Of a DNA stretch of 64,000 bases, positions 25,455 through 34,376 are shown piece by piece. Position numbers and translations under genes: made by a program. Position 1 is the stretch's first letter, and each line of letters begins with the position of its first letter. The notes under the pieces are model-generated. The model saw only the letters and a program-made list of their open reading frames with translations, searched no databases and was not told the origin of the DNA. This DNA is from VAZQ01 sp963763365 (GTDB lineage Bacteria; Pseudomonadota; Alphaproteobacteria; Rhizobiales; Xanthobacteraceae): contig CAVXOE010000012.1 in assembly GCA_963763365.1 (NCBI GenBank), forward strand, positions 372,001 to 436,000, in the 5' to 3' direction.

Positions 25455-26743
25455 CTGCTCCGCTGCAAGCCCGCGCCAGTCCCCCCGGACGATGCAGCCC
25501 AACGGTCCTGATCGTCGGCAGGCGGCAGGACCACCTCCGCCCGGCGCTTGCGAACGCTCTCGATCAGCGATGCCCTGAGCAAATAGGCACGGTGCTTCTC
25601 CGGGTCGGCGGCCGTCGCGCGCAACGCGGCATTGCTCTTGGCCCGCGCTTCCGGATCCTTCTCCTCGAGCCGCTTCTTGTTGGCGATGGTCTGTTGCTGA
25701 ACGTACTCGATGTTGAGCGGGCGGCGAAACCGGTCGTAAAAATCGAGGATGCTGGGCGCCGCCTCGTCGCGCATCACGCGACCGAGCAGGTCGGTGAGCT
25801 CCATCGCATCGTGGATGCCGAAATTCAGCCCGAGCCCGCCGAGCGGATTGTTGACGTGCGCGGCATCGCCCGCGAGAAAAACGCGGCCTCTGCGGAACGA
25901 GGCCGCGACGCGCTGATGCACGTTGTAGATGTTGCGGTGAACGACAGGGTAGGCGCCGGTCTTGGGAAAGAATTTCTGCAGCCGCCCCTGCACCGAGGCT
26001 TCGTCCAGCGCCTGAGCGTCGGTTTCGTTGAGCCGGGTCGGAAACAAGACGCGCCACAGCCCGAGGCCGTCGTCGCCGGTCACCTTGAACAGCGCGCACC
26101 ACTCGTCCGGATCGGAGAAATAGTTGCGCGAGCACTGCGCATATTCGGTATCGAACGCGAAGGTGGTCGTCAGCACCAGGAACCGCTCGGCATGAGTGTA
26201 GCCTTCGAATTCGACGCCCATTGTCTTGCGCACGGTCGAGCGGCCGCCGTCGCAGCCAATGAGATATGAGGCGGCGATCCGCTCGGTGCCATTCGCGGTT
26301 TCGACATCGACCTCGACGCGGTCGCTATGCTGTTCGAACCCGGCAATGCGCGACGAGAACGTCACGCGGGCGTTGGGATAGGCCTTGAGCCGCTCGATCG
26401 TCATGTTGGCGAGCTTGTGTTGTTCGCATTGCACGACATGGGGGTAGCGCGTGTCGTGCTTCAAATTCGCGAAGTCGAACTCGGCGATGATTTCGCGATT
26501 GGCGCGGTCCCAGATGCGGAATTTCGGCTCGACGAGGCCGCGCCGGGTGACCTCTTCGACGAGGCCGAGACCTTCCAGCATTTCCAAGGTGGCGGCGTGC
26601 GTGGTCGCCGCACGCGGCATGTCGTTGACGCGCGACTCGGCCTCGAACAGCCGGACCTCGAAGCCCTGCCGGGCAAGGGCGAGCGCGGTGACGACGCCGA
26701 CCGGGCCACCACCCGCGATCACGACGGGATGCTGCGACGACAT
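25451..26743 (-). CDS. FAD-dependent aromatic hydroxylase (PheA/TfdB/MhpA group)
   Basis: 430 aa. N-terminal dinucleotide fold VVIAGGGPVGVVTALALA, the middle DG motif YLIGCDGGRSTVRK and the FAD-binding GRVFLAGDAAHVNNPLGGLG are all present, so a group A flavin monooxygenase. The C-terminal thioredoxin-like domain found in PheA and TfdB is absent. It would hydroxylate an aromatic ring using NAD(P)H and O2; the substrate is unknown. The Bug receptor 5 gene ends 15 bases upstream, which suggests co-expression of uptake and hydroxylation. Confidence 0.88.
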   Translation of the reverse strand: MSSQHPVVIAGGGPVGVVTALALARQGFEVRLFEAESRVNDMPRAATTHAATLEMLEGLGLVEEVTRRGLVEPKFRIWDRANREIIAEFDFANLKHDTRYPHVVQCEQHKLANMTIERLKAYPNARVTFSSRIAGFEQHSDRVEVDVETANGTERIAASYLIGCDGGRSTVRKTMGVEFEGYTHAERFLVLTTTFAFDTEYAQCSRNYFSDPDEWCALFKVTGDDGLGLWRVLFPTRLNETDAQALDEASVQGRLQKFFPKTGAYPVVHRNIYNVHQRVAASFRRGRVFLAGDAAHVNNPLGGLGLNFGIHDAMELTDLLGRVMRDEAAPSILDFYDRFRRPLNIEYVQQQTIANKKRLEEKDPEARAKSNAALRATAADPEKHRAYLLRASLIESVRKRRAEVVLPPADDQDRWAASSGGTGAGLQRSS

Positions 26744-26758
26744 CTTGGATCGCTGCTC

Positions 26759-27746
26759 CTATTGCGCCTTGAGACCGGTCACCGCGACTGCGTCGGCCCA
26801 GGTCGCGGTGTCGGCCTTGATCATCGCGGCGAATTCGTCGGGCGTATTGCCGAGCGGGTTGGCGCCGGCGGCCTTGAGCCGGCCGGCGAATTGCGGGTCC
26901 TTCACCGCGCGGCCGATTTCGCCCGCGATCTTGTCGACGATGTCGCGCGGAGTGCCGGCGGGTGCCGCCAAGCCATTCCAAGTGACGACGTTGAAGCCCG
27001 GAAAGCCGGATTCCGCGACCGTCGGGACGTCCGGAATTTGAGGCTCGCGCTCGGCCGTCGAGACCGCCAGCAGGCGGATCGCGCCGGAGGCGGCGTGCGG
27101 GATGGCATCCGACACGTTGGAGAACATCATCTTCAAATGGCCGGCGATGACGTCGTTCATGGCGGGCGCGTTGCCGCGGTAGCTGACGTTGGTCATGTCG
27201 AGTCCGGCGCGCTGCGCGAACAGCGCCATCGCGAGATGCGTCACGCTGCCGGCGCTGCCTTCCGCGTAGGCCATCTTCTCTTTCTGCGCTTTGATATACG
27301 GGATGAACTCGGCGATGGTCTTGGGCGGGAAGTCCTTGTTGACCACGAGCACGAAGCCGTTGATCGCCACGGCGCTGATCGGGGCAAAATCCTTGATCGG
27401 ATCATGGCTGAGCTTGGTCATCGCCGGCGCGATCGTCATCGGCGGCGTGATCGCCCAGAGCAGCGTGTAGCCGTCGGGGCCGGAGCGGATGACCGTGTCC
27501 GCAGCCAGCGCGCCGTTGGCGCCCACCCGGTTCTCGACGATGAAGGTTTGGCCGAACGCCTCCGTGAGACGTTGCGCGACGACGCGCGCCATGACGTCGG
27601 AATTGCCGCCGGCCGCATAGGGAACGACGATACGGACCGGCCGCGACGGCCAGGTGTGTGGTTGTGCCTGTGGTTGCGCCTGCACCTGCGACTGTATGCC
27701 GAGGGCGGCGAGGATGACGGGCGGCGAAGAGGTTGCGCAGGACCAT
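26759..27746 (-). CDS. TctC/Bug-family receptor (5 of 6), probable frameshift in signal peptide
   Basis: The mature part (TWPSRPVRIVVPYAAGG, DVMARVV, VENRVGANGA, to GLKAQ) is a complete Bug receptor. The open frame runs back into an unlikely Cys-rich N terminus. If one base is removed in the G run at 27719-27721, the frame joins to MVLRNLFAA + VILAALGIQSQVQAQ, an ideal signal peptide starting at ATG 27746, giving 328 aa. I therefore place the start at 27746 and infer a +1 error or mutation. It lies directly upstream of the flavin hydroxylase, probably in one operon. Confidence 0.8.
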
Positions 27747-27910
27747 GTCGGAGGACTCCAGTTTGGCGACGATCCAGCGCATCTTTGCGTCAAAGGCAAC
27801 CGGAGATACCGTGCGACAGATTTGCAATTGCGGCAAGTCACGCCGTCGCAAGGTAGTCGCATGGTAACAGGGACCGTTGGCGTGGCGCGCAGGCGTGGCC
27901 GGAGCAGAAA

Positions 27911-28783
27911 ATGGAACTTGGTGAGCCGATCCTGGTGACCGGTGCGTCCGGCAAGACCGGCCAGCGGGTCGTAGCCGCGATTGCTCGGAAAGGCGGCAAG
28001 GTGCGCGCGTTCGTGCGGCGGCCGGACGCCGTCGCGGCGGTCCGGGAGGCCGGCGCGTCCGAAGCCGCGGTCGGCGACCTGCTGGACCGCGAGTCATTGC
28101 GGCGCGCGATGACGGGCGCGGCGCAGGTGCTGCACATCTGCCCGCCGATGCATCCGCAGGAGGATGCCATCGCCCGCACCATGATCGACCTTGCCGGAGA
28201 GTTGTCGGTCGATCGCTTCGTGCTTTATTCGGTGCTGCATCCGCTGCTGGCGGACGTGCCGCATCATAACCGCAAGCTGCAGGCCGAGCGCGCACTGGTC
28301 GACTCGGGGTTGAACTGCACGATCCTGCAGCCCGGCCGTTACATGCAGCACCTCGCCGTGATCTGGAAGACGGTGCTGGCAACCGGCGTGCACAGCATGC
28401 CCTTCAGCACGGCAGCACGCTTCAGCCTGACCGATCTGTCGGACCTCGCCGAGGCCACGGCGCGGATCATGACCGAACCCGGCCACGAAGGCGCAACCTA
28501 TCAGCTTGCCGGCCCCGAAGCGCTCAGTCAGGACGATTGCGCGGCCATTCTCACCAAGGTGCTCCGCCGACCGATCCGCGCGGTGGCGAAACCGATCGAG
28601 GATTTTCGCCGCGAAGCGGCTGCCGCCGGACTGCCCGCCGAGCGTATCGAGGGCATGACCAGGATGAACGCGCACTACGACGCGCATGGCCTCATTGGAA
28701 ATCCGAATGTCTTGCGCTGGATTGTGGGACGAGAGCCGACGCGATTTGCCGACTATGTCGTCCGCGAACTGCCGATCAAATAA
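27911..28783 (+). CDS. NmrA-like NAD(P)-binding oxidoreductase
   Basis: 290 aa. An N-terminal Rossmann fold with ILVTGASGKTGQRVV (residues 7-21) and a FVRRPD phosphate-binding strand suggests NADP. The SDR Tyr-x3-Lys pair is not present in standard form (FVLYSVLHPLLADVPHHNRK), as in atypical NmrA/TMR-type reductases and redox sensors. It could be a quinone or small-molecule reductase or a regulator. GGAGCAG precedes the ATG. It stands alone, divergent from the Bug receptor 5 gene and convergent with the luciferase-like gene. Confidence 0.82.
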   Translation: MELGEPILVTGASGKTGQRVVAAIARKGGKVRAFVRRPDAVAAVREAGASEAAVGDLLDRESLRRAMTGAAQVLHICPPMHPQEDAIARTMIDLAGELSVDRFVLYSVLHPLLADVPHHNRKLQAERALVDSGLNCTILQPGRYMQHLAVIWKTVLATGVHSMPFSTAARFSLTDLSDLAEATARIMTEPGHEGATYQLAGPEALSQDDCAAILTKVLRRPIRAVAKPIEDFRREAAAAGLPAERIEGMTRMNAHYDAHGLIGNPNVLRWIVGREPTRFADYVVRELPIK

Positions 28784-28837
28784 CGGGACGACGGCCGCGC
28801 GATCGTTTCTTGTAGGCACTGCGCCGCATGACTTGGC

Positions 28838-29884
28838 TCAACTTCGCGGCGTGTCAGCGCGGAAATCAGGCGCGACCTTGCGCATGAAAAGTTCGATACT
28901 GGCGGCGGCGGTCTCGTACGGCATGGCCCCGAGGCGGAACTGCATGAGCGCGCCGCCGATCCCAATGTCGGCAAGCTCCGCCAGCTCTGCCGCAACGGTG
29001 GAAGGCGAGCCGCACAGAAAGCCGAGCAGGCCGGGCGCCAGATTCGGCGACAGCTTGATGCCCTGCTCCCTCTCGATCTGGTCTCGCAATCGCTTGCGGT
29101 GCTCGATCATGCTCACAAATGCCGGCCTGCCAACGGTTTCGGCGCTGGTGTCGGTTTCACCGACATAGATGCTGCGCCACACCCAGATCTTGCCGACATT
29201 GCGCGCGATGTCCTCCTCGCTGAAGCCAGACTCGCGCATCCCTTGCCGATAGATGTCGACGCGCTGGCGGGTTGTCGCGTTGGTTTGAGGATTCAGCAAA
29301 ATCGGCCGGCCTTGCCGCCCGTAGCCGATGATCGAGTGTTCGCTCGATGTCGCCCGGTAGATCTCCGGATGCGGCTTGGTGTAGGGACGTGGACGCAGGA
29401 TCGGCACACGGAGATTCCAGAACTTTCCGCGGTGCTCGAACGTCTCCTCGGTCCAGGCCCGACGGATAATCTCTTCGGCTTCCTCGAAGCGCTCTTGCGC
29501 CTCGTCGGCATCCAGCCCGTAGCCTTGATATTCGTAGATGTTGAAGAACGTGCCACGGCCGAGACCGAGGATCATCCGCCCTTTGCTGAGGTGATCGAGC
29601 AGCGCAAGTTGTTCGGCCAGACGAACTGGATGGTAGAGCGAGGTCTGAATGACCGCGAAACCCAGCGCCGTTCGCTTGGTCGCGACCGCCAACGCCGCCG
29701 CGAATGTCAACGGATCGACATACGCGCAGTTGCCGTCGAAATGATGCTCGGCCAGCCAGATCGCGTCCATGCCGAGGTCGTCGCACAAGCGCGCCTCGGC
29801 CACCGTTTCATCGATGATTGTGCCGTCGCGTTGGGGATCATTGCTCTCCGGAAACAGGAAATCACCAAACTTCATGTGCCTCAT
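28838..29884 (-). CDS. LLM-class flavin-dependent monooxygenase (luciferase-like)
   Basis: 348 aa. A TIM-barrel luciferase-like protein with typical segments: DAIWLAEHHF (about 40-49), QTSLYHPVRLAEQLALLDHL, GRMILGLGRGTFF, and the C-terminal GFLCGSPSTVAAELAEL. It uses FMNH2 supplied by a partner reductase to oxygenate a substrate that cannot be named. Two in-frame ATGs (29884 and 29875) are possible starts. It is transcribed leftward and convergent with the NmrA-like gene, 54 bases between the stops. Confidence 0.88.
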   Translation of the reverse strand: MRHMKFGDFLFPESNDPQRDGTIIDETVAEARLCDDLGMDAIWLAEHHFDGNCAYVDPLTFAAALAVATKRTALGFAVIQTSLYHPVRLAEQLALLDHLSKGRMILGLGRGTFFNIYEYQGYGLDADEAQERFEEAEEIIRRAWTEETFEHRGKFWNLRVPILRPRPYTKPHPEIYRATSSEHSIIGYGRQGRPILLNPQTNATTRQRVDIYRQGMRESGFSEEDIARNVGKIWVWRSIYVGETDTSAETVGRPAFVSMIEHRKRLRDQIEREQGIKLSPNLAPGLLGFLCGSPSTVAAELAELADIGIGGALMQFRLGAMPYETAAASIELFMRKVAPDFRADTPRS

Positions 29885-30216
29885 CTGTCCGCTTACGGGG
29901 CCGGCAGGGCCACACTTATCTCAGCGCCGGAACACGATGCAAGGCACTACCGTATTTCACGTTGATTCTGGCCACCGAAACCCAAGTCACCTCCGCTTCT
30001 CCGGAGGGATTTCCCGAGCCTTGGGAAGTGCGTGCTACGGCGCTTCAAAAAGCAATCCGGGACGCCGGCGGCTACCACCACCCGGACATTCGGGCGCCGA
30101 CCGGGGAGTTGTCTGATACCTCGCTGCGGCAAGGACCAGCAGCGCTACGTAACGGGACTTTAACCTGTGACGGACAACGATTTACACGGGTGGGGGAACG
30201 ACGTGGGGCACGCGCA
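29885..30216. other. intergenic region, no gene recognised
   Basis: 332 bases between the divergent luciferase-like gene and a small hypothetical gene. The frame of the hypothetical gene stays open across it, but the translation has no recognisable motif and no ribosome site, so I do not extend the gene. It should hold two divergent promoters; no consensus was seen. Confidence 0.4.
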
Positions 30217-30501
30217 ATGTCGAAGCCGTTGGAGTCACACTGGTTCATACGCGAGCGCGCACAAAGATTAGTTGAGCGATTTGCACCCGACGTGCCCATC
30301 AGCTTCGCTATCGTCTACAAGAATGACGAGATCGAATGGGACCAGGATTGTCACTTCGGGCGCGTTTCCTGGGACTGCAAGTTCACGTTGCCTCTAGGGC
30401 ATCCGGCGCGGGCGAACCTGCCGCGGCTCAATCGTGCGATCGCCACTCTACGCGCGCGGTACGATCTGGGTGTTCTGCACGACCAACTCGACCGCGCATG
30501 A
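30217..30501 (+). CDS. hypothetical protein
   Basis: 94 aa. Not recognised. Begins MSKPLESHWFIRERAQRLVE and contains a tract rich in acidic and aromatic residues (YKNDEIEWDQDCHFGRVSWD) with two Cys. No signal peptide or membrane helix. GTGGGG about 10 bases before the ATG is a weak ribosome site. The amphipathic C terminus (LNRAIATLRARYDLGVLHDQ) looks like a helix. It stands alone and faces the stop of the RidA gene 91 bases away. Reality as a gene is probable, not certain. Confidence 0.5.
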   Translation: MSKPLESHWFIRERAQRLVERFAPDVPISFAIVYKNDEIEWDQDCHFGRVSWDCKFTLPLGHPARANLPRLNRAIATLRARYDLGVLHDQLDRA

Positions 30502-30592
30502 TCGGCGCGGTCGCCCCCGATGCTGGACGTGTATCAAGGCCGATAGGACATAGACGAACGCCGGCGTCGAGCTTCGGAAATCAGCCGTCTGG

Positions 30593-31897
30593 CTAAGGCG
30601 CGTAAGCCCAGGCTTCGATCAGCACAGTGGCGCCGGGAACGGGAAGCGGCGCGGGCACCTCGACCGCAGAGAACGGCACCGGTCGGCCGCCAAGCTTTCG
30701 CTCCCAGACCTTGTAGACCGGATAGAATTCGCGGATGTCGGTGTGGAATTGCAGCACCCGCACGACGTTCGCAAGCGACGTGCCGGCGGCGGCGCAGAGC
30801 TTCTCGATATTGCCGATGATGAATTCGGCCTGCATCTCCGGCGATGACGAGAACTGCGGCTGGCGCGAATCCCCGGCAGCGGACGGCACCAAGCCGGTGC
30901 CATCGAACGCCATCAAACCTGAGATGAACAGCAGATCGCCGGCTTTCGTCGCCTGCGGTTGATGGCGGAATGCGGTCGGCACACCGGCGTCGATCGTCTG
31001 TCGTTTTGTAGCGCCTCCGGGCTTCAGCGCCATCACATTGATCTCGATCTTGCCGTCATAAGGCGCAAGGCCGTGCGGGATGCAGGGGATGATGTCGATC
31101 GTCGGCGGGTTCTTCGCAAAGTGCCGGGTCCAGGCCTCGTTGAACGCCGAGTAGTCGTCGGGATCGGTGAGATAGACCTGGGCGTGGATGACGTCGTCGA
31201 GCGTGACGCCGGCCAGCGCCAGCGACTGCACCATGCGCTTGGTGATGATGAACTCGGTCTCGAGCTTGATCGGCTGACCGGCCCATTGTGCGCCTTCGGT
31301 CATCAGCGCTGCCGCTGCGACGCCGTTCCGCCGCGGCTCGTCGCCGATGGCGAGCGAGGTGATGCCGGGGATGAACACGAGGTCGCCGGCGGTGAGCGCC
31401 GGCGAATAGCCCGAGGTTGGGCGTCCGGCGAGCGCCTCATGCTTCAGGTGCGTCACCTCGAACCCCGGCCGTGGGATGACGCCGAGCGCCTGGATGTTCA
31501 TGTCGGCACCGGGCAGGAGCAGGCCCCGCTGGGCGATCGAGGTCGATGGCGGGATGCGGCCGTTCAGGAACTGGCGGCGGATCTGCTGGTAGGGCGGCAC
31601 GGCCTTCACGGTGGTGTAGTACTGGTCGGTGCGCACCAGGTTGGTGCGGTCGGTGCCGGCCGCGCGCAGCACGGCGTCGATATTCTCGAAGATGCGCTGC
31701 GCCTCCCTCTCGCGTTTGGGCAGGCCGGCGTGCGGCGCGCCCTCTGCCAGAACGTCCGGCGCGATGCCGTTCTTGAAGTCCTGGGCCATCACGCCGGTGG
31801 CGAACACCCACGACCCGGCCTTCATGCCCTGGGCGAACCTGACCTTGCCCGCGCCAAGCTCGACGGGCAGCAGCGGTTGGGCACTCTTGTCCGACAT
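30593..31897 (-). CDS. protein with three tandem RidA/YjgF domains
   Basis: 434 aa. Three RidA-like domains in a row: about residues 20-155 (WVFATGVMAQD ... TNLVRTDQYYTTV), 165-300 (LVFIPGITSL ... VIHAQVYLTDPDDYSAFNEAW) and 310-434 (LLFISGLMAFD ... VVRVLQFHTDIREFYPVYKVW). RidA normally is a single ~130-aa domain that works as a trimer and deaminates reactive enamines. Here the three subunits would be joined in one chain. The Arg needed for deamination (E. coli Arg105) is absent from the matching segment in all three domains, so another ligand-binding or hydrolytic role is likely. Divergent from Bug receptor 6. Confidence 0.88.
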   Translation of the reverse strand: MSDKSAQPLLPVELGAGKVRFAQGMKAGSWVFATGVMAQDFKNGIAPDVLAEGAPHAGLPKREREAQRIFENIDAVLRAAGTDRTNLVRTDQYYTTVKAVPPYQQIRRQFLNGRIPPSTSIAQRGLLLPGADMNIQALGVIPRPGFEVTHLKHEALAGRPTSGYSPALTAGDLVFIPGITSLAIGDEPRRNGVAAAALMTEGAQWAGQPIKLETEFIITKRMVQSLALAGVTLDDVIHAQVYLTDPDDYSAFNEAWTRHFAKNPPTIDIIPCIPHGLAPYDGKIEINVMALKPGGATKRQTIDAGVPTAFRHQPQATKAGDLLFISGLMAFDGTGLVPSAAGDSRQPQFSSSPEMQAEFIIGNIEKLCAAAGTSLANVVRVLQFHTDIREFYPVYKVWERKLGGRPVPFSAVEVPAPLPVPGATVLIEAWAYAP

Positions 31898-32043
31898 TTG
31901 CTTTCACCCATTCGGCGCGGGAAAGGATCGCCAGTCAGGACTGGCCGCGATAGAGTGTTGAGCTTCGCATTGCTGCGGTGCTTTCGGAAGATACACTCTG
32001 GCATGTCTCGTGCTTTGCTGTTCGGGAGCGACGGGAGCGAACG

Positions 32044-33018
32044 ATGACGACACGGATCCGGCTTGGCCTCGCTTTGATGAGCGCGCTGCTGGCGTTTGCG
32101 GAGATCGCGCAGGCGCAGAACTATCCGAACCGTTCCATCACGATGGTCGTGCCGTTCCCGCCGGGCGGACTGACCGACGTGCCGGCGCGCGTGTTCGCGG
32201 CGATGCTGCAGCAGAAGATCGGTCAGAACGTCGTGGTCGATAACAAGACCGGCGGCAACGGTACGATCGGCGTCGGCTATGTGTCGCGGGCGGCGCCCGA
32301 CGGCTATACGCTGCTCGCCAATTCACTGGCCGATGCGCAGAATGTGCATTTCGTGGCGGTCTCGTACAACCCGATCGACGATTTCACGCAGATCGGCTGG
32401 ATCGTCGACGGGCCACCGGCCGTCCTCGTCATCAACGCCGCGCTGCCGTACAAGACGCTGGCCGAACTCATCGCCGACGCTAAGAAAAATCCGAGCAAGA
32501 TCAACTTCGGCACTTCCGGCCCGGCATCGTCGCCGGCGATGGCGCTGGCCCAGCTCAACAAGGCCGCCGGCATCGAGATCGTCGGTGTGCCCTACCGCGG
32601 CTCGGGTGAGGCTGCGCGCGAGGTGGCGGCTGGCGCGATCCAGGGCGTCTTCACATTCTACGCGCAGGGAAAGCCGCTGGTCGATGACGGCAAGGCGCGC
32701 GCGCTCGCCGTGGCAACGCCGCAGCGGCTGCCCGGCTGGCCGGATGTGCCGACCTTTCGCGAGCTCGGTTACGACATCGATTTCCGTGGCTTCGTCGGAC
32801 TTGCGGCACCGGCCAAGACGCCGAAGCCGATTATCGATTATCTCAACAAGGAGCTGAATGCCGTAGTGCAATCGGAGCTGTTCAAGCAGCGCATGGGCGA
32901 GCTTGGCATGACGGTGCCGGCCGAGAACACGCCGGAGAAGTACGACGCCTACCTGCGGGCGGAGACGGTACGGCAGGGCGAGATCGCCAAGCTTACCGGC
33001 GCGGCGCTGCAGAAGTGA
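32044..33018 (+). CDS. TctC/Bug-family tripartite tricarboxylate transporter receptor (6 of 6)
   Basis: 324 aa, intact. The start at 32044 is preceded by GGGAG at a good distance and gives a clean signal peptide (LALMSALLAFAEIAQAQ); the longer frame from 31978 is rejected. Family motifs: YPNRSITMVVPFPPGG, DVPARVFAAML, VVDNKTGGNG and APDGYTLLAN. It is divergent from the triple RidA gene with 146 bases between, and convergent with a flavin hydroxylase. No TctA or TctB partner is nearby. Confidence 0.9.
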   Translation: MTTRIRLGLALMSALLAFAEIAQAQNYPNRSITMVVPFPPGGLTDVPARVFAAMLQQKIGQNVVVDNKTGGNGTIGVGYVSRAAPDGYTLLANSLADAQNVHFVAVSYNPIDDFTQIGWIVDGPPAVLVINAALPYKTLAELIADAKKNPSKINFGTSGPASSPAMALAQLNKAAGIEIVGVPYRGSGEAAREVAAGAIQGVFTFYAQGKPLVDDGKARALAVATPQRLPGWPDVPTFRELGYDIDFRGFVGLAAPAKTPKPIIDYLNKELNAVVQSELFKQRMGELGMTVPAENTPEKYDAYLRAETVRQGEIAKLTGAALQK

Positions 33019-33065
33019 CGGCATAACCATCCGCGCTCCGGGGTTCGTGTCGCCACCCCCGCTGA

Positions 33066-34250
33066 TCACACTCCGCCGCCATAGAGCCAGGAGATGCCCT
33101 CGTAGGATTCCTCCGGCGTGCGGCCGCCGAGCATCTGGTTGCGCAGTTCGGCGGCGGGGCCACGCGCGTGATAGAAGTCGCCATAGACTCGCGCCATGAT
33201 CTGCACGCGCGCTGTGCGCAGATAGCGCTGATTCACATAGGCCTGGAACGCGCCCGGCAGATCGTCCGGCGTGTCAGCCACCCGTTCGGCGAGCGCGACC
33301 GCGTCCTCGGTCGCCATGCAGGCACCCTGCGCGAGATATTGCAGCATCGGATGGGCGGCGTCGCCAAGCAGCGTCACGCGCCCCTTCGACCAATCCTTGA
33401 CCGGCTCGCGGTCGCACAGCACCCACATGCGCCAGGTCTCGATGCGCTCGAGCATGCGCATGACTTCGGGGCGCTGGCCCTTGAAATGCTCCCGGAGGTC
33501 GGCGGCGTCCGCCTCCGCGTTCCAGCCCTCCACGTAGCGTTTGGAATGAAACACGGCGACAAGATTGAAGATCTCGCCGCGCCGCAGCGGGTATTGGACC
33601 AGGTGCGTGCGCGGCCCGGCCCATAGGATCACATCCGGCGACCACAGATCGGCCGGCACTTCGTCATGCTTGAGCACGGCACGGTAGGCGATATGGCCCG
33701 AGACCAGCGGCTTGCCGTCGCCGACGATCTTGTCGCGCACTTTCGACCACATGCCGTCGCAGCCGATCAGCGCACGGCCTCTGACGCTTTCCCCCGATTC
33801 CAGCGTGAGGGTGACGCCGTCGGCGTCCTGGTCGAAATCCGTGACGGTGCGGTTATTTTCGAGCGAGATGAGATTGTTGCTACGGCAGGCGCGGAGGAAA
33901 ACGCCGAGAATGTCGTGCCGGTGGATGACCGCATAAGGCTGATGAAACTTGGCGTTGAACGCCGGCGTGTTGAGCGGGATATGGGTGATGCGCTCGCCCG
34001 ACAGCGCATCGCGCATTTCCATCGCCGGCGGCACATGCGCGTCCGCGAGGATCGCCTCCTTGAGGCCGAGCTTCTCCAAGGCGCGGAAAATGTTGGGTCC
34101 GAGCTGGATGCCGGCGCCGACCTCGCGGAACTCGGGCGCCTGTTCGAGCACCCGCACGGGCACACCCTTGAGCGCGAGCGCATAGGCAGCCGCCAGCCCG
34201 CCTATGCCGCCACCGGCTATGAGGACCGGCAGCCCGTTCGACGTCGCCAT
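33066..34250 (-). CDS. FAD-dependent hydroxylase, salicylate / 3-hydroxybenzoate 6-hydroxylase type
   Basis: 394 aa. Group A flavin monooxygenase: VLIAGGGIGGLAAAYALALK at the N terminus, ALIGCDGMWSKVRDKIVG in the middle, and VTLLGDAAHPMLQYLAQGACMATEDA for FAD pyrophosphate/ribityl binding. The HPMLQYLAQGACMA phrase is close to 3-hydroxybenzoate 6-hydroxylase and related enzymes acting on hydroxylated aromatic acids. The substrate assignment is tentative. GGGGAG precedes the ATG by seven bases. It is transcribed on its own after the secreted hydrolase gene. Confidence 0.88.
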   Translation of the reverse strand: MATSNGLPVLIAGGGIGGLAAAYALALKGVPVRVLEQAPEFREVGAGIQLGPNIFRALEKLGLKEAILADAHVPPAMEMRDALSGERITHIPLNTPAFNAKFHQPYAVIHRHDILGVFLRACRSNNLISLENNRTVTDFDQDADGVTLTLESGESVRGRALIGCDGMWSKVRDKIVGDGKPLVSGHIAYRAVLKHDEVPADLWSPDVILWAGPRTHLVQYPLRRGEIFNLVAVFHSKRYVEGWNAEADAADLREHFKGQRPEVMRMLERIETWRMWVLCDREPVKDWSKGRVTLLGDAAHPMLQYLAQGACMATEDAVALAERVADTPDDLPGAFQAYVNQRYLRTARVQIMARVYGDFYHARGPAAELRNQMLGGRTPEESYEGISWLYGGGV

Positions 34251-34376
34251 CGAAATTCTCCCCGGTTACAACCGCAACGTGATCGGCAGAGCGAGCGCCG
34301 ATCTCACGGCCTCGATTTTGCGGCAGGTCGCCATCCGGCGCAATGCGCGCCGCAAATGGCAAGCATACCGGCGCGG

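Noticed and set aside
29818..30216. N-terminal extension of the hypothetical gene at 30217
   Set aside because: Open frame overlaps the start of the luciferase-like gene, with no motif and no ribosome site.
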